Positions 1-6,826 of a stretch of 26,904 bases of DNA are shown here, in pieces. The position numbers and the translations under genes are program-made. This DNA comes from a virus: IMG/VR virus record IMGVR_UViG_3300030107_003023, positions 1 through 26,904 of that record; one strand, written 5' to 3'. The notes under the pieces were generated by a model. The model had not been told where the DNA came from. It did not search any database and saw only the letters and a list, made by a program, of their open reading frames with translations. The stretch's first letter is position 1. Each line of letters begins with the position of its first letter.

Positions 1-280
1 TATGTTTATCATTATTAACAGTTACATAACAGTCTGCAGGAACAGTAAAAGAAACAGAAGCATTTACATCTACCTTACTGGGTATATTTAAATCAGTAGC
101 AGTCTTAGCAGCAAAAGTTTTATCTGCAGTATTATAATAAGTATCTTCTATACTAATAAAATTATCATCTATTAAAGCATATCCAATAGAACCTTCTACA
201 GTTTGATTTTGAGGTTCAGCTCCTGCATAAATAGAAACAATCTGTCCATAAGCATCGTAAAAAATGTAATTATAATTCAT
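1..280 (-). CDS. Unknown small tail-region protein (partial, C-terminus outside window)
   Basis: The frame opens at an ATG at 280, overlapping the TGA of the gpJ-like gene (ATGA), and stays open for 93 codons to the left edge. The product begins MNYNYIFYDAYGQIVSIYAG. It continues with GSIGYALIDD, then DTYYNTADKTFAAKTATDLN and SVSFTVPADCYVTVN. The beta-strand pattern and a Y-x-x-x-[DN]-x-x-x-F-x-x-K piece resemble small proteins encoded just after fibre genes, some of which guide fibre assembly. Without the end, no function can be given. Confidence 0.6.
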   Translation of the reverse strand, partial: MNYNYIFYDAYGQIVSIYAGAEPQNQTVEGSIGYALIDDNFISIEDTYYNTADKTFAAKTATDLNIPSKVDVNASVSFTVPADCYVTVNNDKH

Positions 281-1950
281 CTTTGCGCACCTATGGCACT
301 TAAAACACCATTTTTAAAACCTCTAGACCCATAATATTTTGCTGAAATAGATAAGCTACCCGCAGAAACTCCAGTAAATACATGACTTATACTTATAAAT
401 GGTAATGATGTAGGAACCAGTCTGTGTGTTACAGAATCCTCATCATCATGCATATTTACAACTTGGCCGAATGTATAAGTTTTAGTAGTTTGCCCGGTAC
501 AAAGAAGTTGAACAGCTATAGTTATTGAAGAATCTCCACCAATAAATCCATATACTAACGGTTGTACAAACAAATTTACAATTACGCTACTTGCAGCACT
601 AGTAGTAAAAGTACAAGCATTAGTAATAAGAGTAGGACTACCTGAAGTAATTACTGTAGAATTACTATAAACATCAGAAGTCTGTACTTGGCCAGAAGGT
701 ACAGTTACGGCATTACCGTCGATTTTTAAAGTTTTAACTGCTAGATCCGTTATATGAGCAGTATCTATAACAGCTTGATTAGCTGCTAAAAAATTTATTT
801 TTGCATCTGTTATAGCAGCATTAACTATATGAGCAGTATTTATAACAGCTTGATCATTTGCTAAAAAGTTTATTTTTGCATCTGTTATAGCGGCATTAGC
901 TATATCTGCACTTACTATTGCAGCAGTAGCAAACATTCCTTTATCTGCTGTTATAGCCCCGGCTTTTAATTTGGGTGTAGTTATAGCATCTTCTGATATA
1001 TCTGTTTCCTGTATACGTACAGTAGAAGCTATTGTTCCATTTGTAGAATTAAAAGGCCCAGCAACTCCTTCTTCACTAACAAAACGTATCCAGTAAAAAT
1101 AAGCTTCGCCAGCTGCAACAGCTGCATCAGTAGCTACCATAGACCCAGAACTACCTATAGAAGTAGCATTACCTATTTCATCAGCAGATTCAGCACAACC
1201 TGCCGACACATTGCCTACAATGTTACTACTACATGCTATTTCAGTAACTGTTTTAAATAACCCCCCACTACCTGAATCTGTAGATGAAAATTCTTTAGTA
1301 GCGCCTGCAGTTGGACCAGCTACAGCCCCACTGTCAACAGTAGACCCACTTGCATTAGTACCTGTAACAGTAAAATTTCTACCAGACTCATCACTACCTA
1401 AAGAAGTAATAGTTACTTTAGTAGGAGCATTAAATGTAATAGTGGAATTTTGAATTGTCCCATTAGTAGCATCTTGAGTTGAAAGAACCCCAGTAAAACT
1501 TAAATTACCAGCGCCTCCTAAAGTTTGAGACTCAGCAATTCCATCAGGATCTGCTGCTTGAGCATTTTGTCTAAATACTTCTGTATAAGAATGGTTAGAA
1601 TAAATAAAGTTAGGATCCGACCAATTTAAAACTACATTTTTAAAAGCCCCACTAACTGTAAAACCTGAAGGAGTAGGTGGGGTAAGTAAATGCGGGCCAG
1701 TTATAGAAGAAATACCTACATGTATTTCACTAGACTTGTTAGGATTAAAAGGGGCTGACTTAAGTTCTTTTGCTAAACCTGAATCAATTAATTCTCTTAA
1801 AGTTATAGCTCGGTCACGTTGATCTCCTCTTCGGCCTAACCTTATTTCAAGAGCTTCGCCTAAAGCTTTTAAATATGCTTTAAGGTCAGGAGATGCATCA
1901 GATGGAATTGCAGGAAGCCCAGGGACTTTTGTAGGTTTAAGTTTAGACAT
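277..1950 (-). CDS. gpJ-like tail tip protein with split fibronectin III domain
   Basis: This 557-aa protein starts with MSKLKPTKVPGLPAIPSDAS and LIDSGLAKEL, a base motif known from many phage tail proteins. An FN3-like domain begins at about 91 (TPPTPSGFTVSG, VVLNWSDPNF, SYTEVFRQ) and finishes at about 275-305 (GEAYFYWIRFVSEEGVAGPF). Between them lies a separate Thr/Ser/Gly-rich module at about 142-255 with TITSLGSDESGRNFTVTGTN. The next part has I-x-x-x-A-I-[TS]-x-x-K-[LI] repeats (ITTPKLKAGAITADKGMF; two 25-residue units at about 350-400), like the straight shaft of gpJ. A beta C-terminal domain (about 425-557) ends in LSAIGAQR. Host recognition or tip closure is the probable role. The stop overlaps the next ATG (ATGA). 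Confidence 0.6.
   Translation of the reverse strand: MSKLKPTKVPGLPAIPSDASPDLKAYLKALGEALEIRLGRRGDQRDRAITLRELIDSGLAKELKSAPFNPNKSSEIHVGISSITGPHLLTPPTPSGFTVSGAFKNVVLNWSDPNFIYSNHSYTEVFRQNAQAADPDGIAESQTLGGAGNLSFTGVLSTQDATNGTIQNSTITFNAPTKVTITSLGSDESGRNFTVTGTNASGSTVDSGAVAGPTAGATKEFSSTDSGSGGLFKTVTEIACSSNIVGNVSAGCAESADEIGNATSIGSSGSMVATDAAVAAGEAYFYWIRFVSEEGVAGPFNSTNGTIASTVRIQETDISEDAITTPKLKAGAITADKGMFATAAIVSADIANAAITDAKINFLANDQAVINTAHIVNAAITDAKINFLAANQAVIDTAHITDLAVKTLKIDGNAVTVPSGQVQTSDVYSNSTVITSGSPTLITNACTFTTSAASSVIVNLFVQPLVYGFIGGDSSITIAVQLLCTGQTTKTYTFGQVVNMHDDEDSVTHRLVPTSLPFISISHVFTGVSAGSLSISAKYYGSRGFKNGVLSAIGAQR
754..903 (-). repeat. 75-bp direct repeat (two copies) in the gpJ-like gene
   Basis: Two copies (754-828 and 829-903) with only scattered differences encode successive 25-residue units with the core AAITDAKINFLA. 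They form part of the helical/beta shaft. The high identity suggests a recent duplication; copy number may vary among relatives. Confidence 0.75.
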
Positions 1951-4005
1951 TTAAGTTGCCTTTATTTCATCTATACTTTGCGCAATACATACATCATTAA
2001 TTGTTTGTTTAGTTTCAATTTGTACTTCCCACTCTTGGGCTATAGTAGCAGGAAGCCGCATTATGGGCTCTTGTAAATATGCTTTGGTAGATATACCGCT
2101 AGGTACAGTTGTTGTTTGTTGAAGAAGATTTCCGCTAGTTAATGTTTGAGCATTATCACCAGTACCAGTTAAATTAATAGGAGCTGTACCTGCAAATGCA
2201 TTATCTCTAGAAGTTGCTAATTTTATACTATTTGCATCAACAGAAATAACAAAATACTCTGTATCATTGGACAATCCTGTTAAGGTTGTACCACCACCAT
2301 TACTATAAGTAACAGCAGACCCTGTTTCAAAACCATGAGCAGTTATTGTTATAGTATTGGTACCTGTAGTAACCGCACTAGTAGCTATAGTTTCTTTGTA
2401 AAGAACAAGAGAATAATTAGATATTAACGTACCATCTCCAAAAACTTTAACGACTACTGGGTTTGTTGCAAAAGAGTCAGCGTCAACAGATACATACTGC
2501 ATACTCATAGGAGCTGGAGTAACAAACTTACCAGATTTATAAGTTAAAGTTTGGGTAGTAGTGCCTGCTCTATATTTATGTATAGCGTCACCTACTATTA
2601 AATATAAATCTCCATTAGTAGGATCTTCATAACCACCACGTACTGCAGAAGCAGAAGATAAAGTAGTAAACATATTTTCCTGGCCTTTAGGATCATATAC
2701 CCAACCAGTAGAACTACTTAAATCAAATGCAACATAAGTTTCTTTATACCTAAAAGCAGATATAGCAGCAGGTCTGAAAGTACCTGCAGCATCTTTCCAT
2801 TGTTCAGGAGATATAACACCTTTAGATACTATTTGAACTTGATTACCTGTTATAGCTACAAGCCCGTCAGGACCTGCATATAATATATAATCGCCCATAT
2901 CAACAATAGAATTTTTGTTTAAACAGGCTTGAGCACTATCTAATTTAATTGCAGTCATTGACCCTGGATCAGTGCCACCTACAAAATAAGGCGAGCCTTC
3001 TGTCATTACTGCTATACCATTAGTAGTAACTCCAAGCCCTACAATATTTTTTTCTAAAGTTAATCTGTAATCTGCAGGCCATGCATGAGGTAAAAAAGGT
3101 TCACTAAAACAAAGCATTCTTCCAGAAAAACCAGCAAAAACACCGTTTGCTATAAAAGTTAAACCTAACATTTGCCCATCAGGATAAGCAGAAGAATTGT
3201 CATCCGGGGGGCCTATCCATGTTGTACTAGGTAAAATTTCACCTAAAGCATCAGCATCTGCATTATCTGTAGTAGTAGATCCACTGCTAATATCTTTTAC
3301 AAATTGAAACTCGGTATTAGTAGAACCAGTATTTGATCTATAAATTCTTCTTTTAAGCCCAGTAGTATAATAATTAACAGTGCCGCTTCCACTTGGGTGG
3401 GTAGGAATAGTAGTATTCATATTACTTAAAGTTGCAGTTTGTCCATTAGCCATTTGAACTATGTCACTTGCAGCGCTTGGAGGCCCTTCTTCTCCAGTAC
3501 CTAATACAAATGTATATACATAAGATACATCATTTGTTATAGCCCCAGCATCTGCATTACTTGCGGCATTAACAGACACAGTAGGTTTAACAGAAGGAGT
3601 AGGAATACCTAATCTGTGAACAACATCAGGTTTAGCTCCTGAACCTGATGTAATATCCGTATTAAAACTATATTTAGGAAAAGTATCCCCTGTAAAATAA
3701 ATACGATCATGGGCATCATTTATTACAGGACTATCAAGTAAATCTATATTAAGATTATCACCAAATTTAGTTAACCAAGTAGTATTATTGTAAACAAATA
3801 TACTTTTTTTATTTGCATTTGGGAGAGTTACTTCATTTGGAACTGAAGTAGTAAGATTAAAATCATCTAAATCATTTTGAATAGGAACAAGTCTACCGCT
3901 TTCAAGGTCTACGTTTTCTGCAGTTTGACCTATACCTTCTGCTAAAAGTCTTGGAGAAACGGCTGGAGCAATCCCTTTAAATCTATTAATTTTAAAATAA
4001 GCCAT
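1951..4005 (-). CDS. Large tail protein, possible nozzle (beta-propeller-like) with inserted domain
   Basis: This 684-aa protein begins MAYFKINRFKGIAPAVSPRL, then QTAENVDLESGRLVPIQ. The logic resembles tail tubular/nozzle proteins (gp12-like), which start with a K-G-G-I-S-x-x-P block and an N-V-[DW]-x-E-x-G-x-L segment. Residues about 135-265 carry a fibronectin-like part (VYTFVLGTGEEGPPS, RRIYRS). Next come propeller-like strands (GPPDD, GRMLCFSEP, ILYAGPDGLVAI). A separate module appears inserted at about 540-622, with ITITAHGFETGSAVTYSNGG. The last part resumes with EPIMRLPATIAQEWEVQIET. No nozzle gene lies in the usual place after the adaptor, so this is a candidate; a fibre-base protein is the main alternative. 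Confidence 0.5.
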   Translation of the reverse strand: MAYFKINRFKGIAPAVSPRLLAEGIGQTAENVDLESGRLVPIQNDLDDFNLTTSVPNEVTLPNANKKSIFVYNNTTWLTKFGDNLNIDLLDSPVINDAHDRIYFTGDTFPKYSFNTDITSGSGAKPDVVHRLGIPTPSVKPTVSVNAASNADAGAITNDVSYVYTFVLGTGEEGPPSAASDIVQMANGQTATLSNMNTTIPTHPSGSGTVNYYTTGLKRRIYRSNTGSTNTEFQFVKDISSGSTTTDNADADALGEILPSTTWIGPPDDNSSAYPDGQMLGLTFIANGVFAGFSGRMLCFSEPFLPHAWPADYRLTLEKNIVGLGVTTNGIAVMTEGSPYFVGGTDPGSMTAIKLDSAQACLNKNSIVDMGDYILYAGPDGLVAITGNQVQIVSKGVISPEQWKDAAGTFRPAAISAFRYKETYVAFDLSSSTGWVYDPKGQENMFTTLSSASAVRGGYEDPTNGDLYLIVGDAIHKYRAGTTTQTLTYKSGKFVTPAPMSMQYVSVDADSFATNPVVVKVFGDGTLISNYSLVLYKETIATSAVTTGTNTITITAHGFETGSAVTYSNGGGTTLTGLSNDTEYFVISVDANSIKLATSRDNAFAGTAPINLTGTGDNAQTLTSGNLLQQTTTVPSGISTKAYLQEPIMRLPATIAQEWEVQIETKQTINDVCIAQSIDEIKAT

Positions 4006-4211
4006 TATCCCCTCAATAAAACCGTTACTAACGTACCTGCTACACCAGATGTTAACAGAACACCAATCGTTGTCATCAACATACGAAAATCTTTTAATTC
4101 TTGTTTTAACTCAGCTAAATCATTAAATATCGTCTTATCCCGCTCTTCGCAACGTGCAACGTGAGCTTCGAGCCGAGCAGTTAGTTCATGTAATCTTTCT
4201 GTGTTTTCCAT
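4005..4211 (-). CDS. XhlA-like small membrane protein with coiled coil
   Basis: This 68-aa protein begins MENTERLHELTARLEAHVAR, a charged coiled-coil-like helix with heptad Leu and Ala positions (also LAELKQELKDF). It ends with a membrane segment at 43-66 (MLMTTIGVLLTSGVAGTLV) and two basic residues. A cytoplasmic coil plus one C-terminal membrane helix is the plan of XhlA-type holin-associated proteins. It is distant from the holin/endolysin pair at 11020-10249, so it may be a second lysis component or a membrane-anchored assembly factor. Its start and stop both overlap neighbours in TAATG form. Confidence 0.55.
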   Translation of the reverse strand: MENTERLHELTARLEAHVARCEERDKTIFNDLAELKQELKDFRMLMTTIGVLLTSGVAGTLVTVLLRG

Positions 4212-4402
4212 TAGTCGGCATCCGCTATAGTAATTGTTCCTGCCTCAGATAATTTTTTAATTACCACATATTCATTATTATTTTCATCTAACGGTACGGC
4301 ATATTTCACACCATCTACTGTCATTGCAATATGGTCTTTTTTATTTGTTTGAATATCATTAACATATTTAAAAGTGCCTGTTTTTATTTTATTTTCGTTC
4401 AT
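4211..4402 (-). CDS. Small fibre-partner protein B2
   Basis: This 63-aa protein starts MNENKIKTGTFKYVNDIQTN and continues with DHIAMTVDGVKYAVPLDENN and a helix (VIKKLSEAG), ending in TITIADAD. It shares layout and ending with the 62-aa protein B1 (5592-5404), with modest identity elsewhere. It follows fibre copy B directly (TAG then ATG) and is coupled to the next gene by TAATG. It is probably a paralogue of B1 that moved with the fibre gene as one cassette. A chaperone or attachment role is inferred only from this pairing. Confidence 0.55.
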   Translation of the reverse strand: MNENKIKTGTFKYVNDIQTNKKDHIAMTVDGVKYAVPLDENNNEYVVIKKLSEAGTITIADAD

Positions 4403-5404
4403 CTATAGCTCCGCACTTGCTGTATGGTTTGCTTCAATCTGAGGATAATAAGAAGAGCTTGCGTAACAAGATATCTTATGAATAGTAATGTGCTGTGCTG
4501 TGCTATTAGAATTTATCCCTGTAACCGTTGGAGTTGCTCTCATAGTCGTAGGAAAGAAAAGATTTGCGTAACCCAAATTAGTTGACACCCTTCCTCCATA
4601 CACCTGTGCATCGCCTTTATAAAAATACCTCTGACACCGAGAAAGATTTTCTTTAAAAGATTCATATTGAAATTCCGTAGCCGTATTGCCCAGCTCCATC
4701 TGTACGCCAGTCAAATGAAAATTATTGCTGTCACTATCAAAAGCATTTACTTGGCCTACAAACCTATTAGTATTATCGTTAGCCGCCCATGTTTCTTGTA
4801 AAGTACCAGAAGTATAATTAGTGCCACAAACTAATCCCCAGTACACATAAAGAGAAGCATTTGCATCATCACCAAATGCCCCTGTCGTGTCTGGTGGAAA
4901 TGTAATTGTCTTATATTCCCAAGTATTACTAGAACTGACTGTATAGGATTGACTGCAAACTCTAGTATTATCATTATCAAACAAATTAACGATATAAGTT
5001 CCTGTTTTGGTTGTGTTTACCCAAAAAGAAACCGTGATTGCCCTTGCTTGAGCATCACCTTTATTAATAGATTGTAAATCTTGACCTTCAAACACTTGTT
5101 GCAACAACACCAAATCATCTGCGGAAAGAGTCCCAGAAGCAGTTGTGCAGTCCATTTTTAACGATGAATAAAACCCGTCTGGTGTTGTTGTTGATTGAGA
5201 CATTGTAACCACTGTATTGCTATTCGTACCTGCTTCAACAAAACCCCATCTATCTTGAACATGGTAACCTGTGTCTGTATCTCCTACTCCTGATACTGAC
5301 GTAGCTCTTTGACAGATTGCCATATCTCCATTGTAGATAAAGTTTTTGCGTTCACCTTGCTGATAGGACGCTTGGGCTGCTGCTTTTCTTGCTTTACTTA
5401 CCAT
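4403..5404 (-). CDS. Receptor-binding tail fibre protein, copy B
   Basis: This 333-aa paralogue of the 354-aa fibre protein begins MVSKARKAAAQASYQQGERK, with YNGDMAICQRA and VQDRWGF near the front. A beta-rich body follows (AITVSFWVNTTKTGTYIVNL, YVYWGLVCG), then the signature MELGNTATEFQYESFKENLS and RCQRYF near 235-262. The last 70 residues differ from copy A apart from a shared AEL end. The 5' ends of the two genes are also alike in DNA over the leader coding part. It begins on the stop of the small B1 gene, and its own stop touches the next ATG. Parallel copies with unlike tips suggest two receptor specificities or exchange material. Confidence 0.65.
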   Translation of the reverse strand: MVSKARKAAAQASYQQGERKNFIYNGDMAICQRATSVSGVGDTDTGYHVQDRWGFVEAGTNSNTVVTMSQSTTTPDGFYSSLKMDCTTASGTLSADDLVLLQQVFEGQDLQSINKGDAQARAITVSFWVNTTKTGTYIVNLFDNDNTRVCSQSYTVSSSNTWEYKTITFPPDTTGAFGDDANASLYVYWGLVCGTNYTSGTLQETWAANDNTNRFVGQVNAFDSDSNNFHLTGVQMELGNTATEFQYESFKENLSRCQRYFYKGDAQVYGGRVSTNLGYANLFFPTTMRATPTVTGINSNSTAQHITIHKISCYASSSYYPQIEANHTASAEL

Positions 5405-5592
5405 TAGTCTGCTTCCGCTATTGTTAATGTGCCAGCATCTACTTGGCGTTTTATTTCCCGAAAATATCTATTGTCATCACCTAACGAAACAAAAAAAGGT
5501 TTACCATTTACTTTACAGTTAATGCCAATAACTTTTTCATTCCCATCTGGGCGAGAAGGCTCTTTTGTATAACGTGCGTTTTCTATTTTCAT
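5404..5592 (-). CDS. Small fibre-partner protein B1
   Basis: This 62-aa protein starts MKIENARYTKEPSRPDGNEK and contains NCKVNGKPFFVSLGDDNRYF and a short helix (FREIKRQVDAG), ending in TLTIAEAD. The same ending (AGTxTIAxAD) is found in the 63-aa protein encoded at 4402-4211, and both follow a fibre gene of the same family. A beta pair and a helix make up the whole protein. The next gene starts on its stop (TAATG). It could be a fibre chaperone or a small tip protein; I recognise no known family. The distance of three bases after the fibre stop suggests coupled translation. Confidence 0.55.
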   Translation of the reverse strand: MKIENARYTKEPSRPDGNEKVIGINCKVNGKPFFVSLGDDNRYFREIKRQVDAGTLTIAEAD

Positions 5593-5595
5593 AAT

Positions 5596-6660
5596 TTATA
5601 ACTCAGCATCAAAATTTAATTCTGATAGACCGTTTGAATAAAGACTGGAAATACTATCATTCGTCAATCCTGCTATATTTGTGCTTGAAGTTGCATAGAT
5701 AGAGGCATTAGTTCTTGTAAAGTACGAACCAATATCATCTGGGTCGGTAGAAACATAGTTACCAGAAGCACTTGTAAAAGAAAACTCGCCATTATTACGA
5801 CCTATGGTTGAGTGTCCCAACGTAAGTTGATTAGTTCTTTTTTCAACTTTAAAATCAAAGCCATGGCCTCTTGTATCATTAGTATTTAAACTGTTTCCTA
5901 CTCTTGCGTAACTTTGCATTTTAATTACTTCATAGTACCTTTGACATCGTATTAAATTTTCTGCATAGGTTTCATATTGAAAATCAGTAGCTGTATTGCC
6001 AAGTTCTAACTGTACATTTCCTAAATAAAGATGGTCTGTTCCCGCAGTTGTTGTAGTAACATCACTCCAGATAAAAACAATTATATTTGCCGTTGACGAA
6101 GTATCTATTGCTGCTGTAACACTATAATCTGCCCATGACGTAGTGACATTTAAATCTGCTGGCGTGTTTTCATAAGTAAAATTTGATGCTAATGTAGGGT
6201 TTGTACCTTCCACTCCCCAAGCTGAAATCATATCATCAGTAGGCGCATCTGCTGTAGATGACCAAGCAATGATAGCAGCTTTGACATTATCCATATTTGT
6301 AGTGGCATTAACTTTAGCTTTAAACGATAACGTAACTGTATTCCCAATTAAATTTTGACAGTTAATATTTTCAACAATTTGAGCTACACCAAATTTTTTG
6401 TTTGCTGTTTCTACATCTAAATCTAACGCATATTTATTGCCTGTAGGCACTCCAGAAGTAATCTGTGCAACATCCACAACATTGTCAGTATCCGAAAACA
6501 ATTTCCAACGGTCTAAAGTATAATCTGTATCAGCATTACTACCAGATTCCAATGTTGCTCCACGTTGAGCTACTGCAAAATCGCCATTACAAAGCGTGTT
6601 TTTGTTCTCGCCCTGTTGAAAGGACGCTTGGGCTGCTGCTTTTCGTGTTTTACTAGGCAT
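5596..6660 (-). CDS. Receptor-binding tail fibre protein, copy A
   Basis: This 354-aa protein begins MPSKTRKAAAQASFQQGENK, followed by LCNGDFAVAQRG and YTLDRWKL, a start pattern found in many phage tail proteins (N-G-[DN]-[MF]-x-[VI]-x-Q-R-x...D-R-W). A carbohydrate-binding-module-like beta region follows (VTLSFKAKVNA, LGNVQLELGN). Around 218-244 lies the family signature QLELGNTATDFQYETYAENL, then IRCQRYY. The end (about 245-354) is unlike that of the neighbouring copy and ends in DAEL. The conserved base, shared signature and variable end suggest that the last part reads the host receptor. It overlaps the small gene before it by eight bases. Confidence 0.65.
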   Translation of the reverse strand: MPSKTRKAAAQASFQQGENKNTLCNGDFAVAQRGATLESGSNADTDYTLDRWKLFSDTDNVVDVAQITSGVPTGNKYALDLDVETANKKFGVAQIVENINCQNLIGNTVTLSFKAKVNATTNMDNVKAAIIAWSSTADAPTDDMISAWGVEGTNPTLASNFTYENTPADLNVTTSWADYSVTAAIDTSSTANIIVFIWSDVTTTTAGTDHLYLGNVQLELGNTATDFQYETYAENLIRCQRYYEVIKMQSYARVGNSLNTNDTRGHGFDFKVEKRTNQLTLGHSTIGRNNGEFSFTSASGNYVSTDPDDIGSYFTRTNASIYATSSTNIAGLTNDSISSLYSNGLSELNFDAEL

Positions 6661-6826
6661 CGGCTAATTGCTCATCTGTTGGTTTAGATAGCGAAGGGTG
6701 TTTCCACTCTTTAATATAATCACCTTTTCCATCACTATCGTTTTGTAACAAAATCGTTCCTTCTGGACTAAAATCATCATTTGTTAAATCTGGGTATATT
6801 TTTTTAATTTTTGCAAATAAGCTCAT
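6653..6826 (-). CDS. Small XkdW-like fibre-partner protein (57 aa)
   Basis: The open frame extends upstream to an ATG at 6868, but I choose the ATG at 6826. It sits on the stop codon of the upstream fibre gene (TAATG), has an AGGACAGGATA ribosome site, and gives the natural start MSLFAKIKKIYPDLTNDDF. The 57-aa product contains LTNDDFSPEGTILLQNDSDG, then GDYIKEWKH and KPTDEQLADA. A-D-F-x-x-x-G-x-I-x-L-x-N-D followed by I-x-x-W and P-T-x-E-Q-L is like small XkdW-type proteins found after fibre genes. A role in fibre assembly or attachment is likely but not shown. It overlaps the next gene by eight bases. Confidence 0.55.
   Translation of the reverse strand: MSLFAKIKKIYPDLTNDDFSPEGTILLQNDSDGKGDYIKEWKHPSLSKPTDEQLADA

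Noticed and set aside
4403-6660. Possible diversity-generating retroelement targeting the fibre tips
   Set aside because: The tips differ, but no reverse transcriptase gene, template repeat or A-biased variable repeat is visible in the window.
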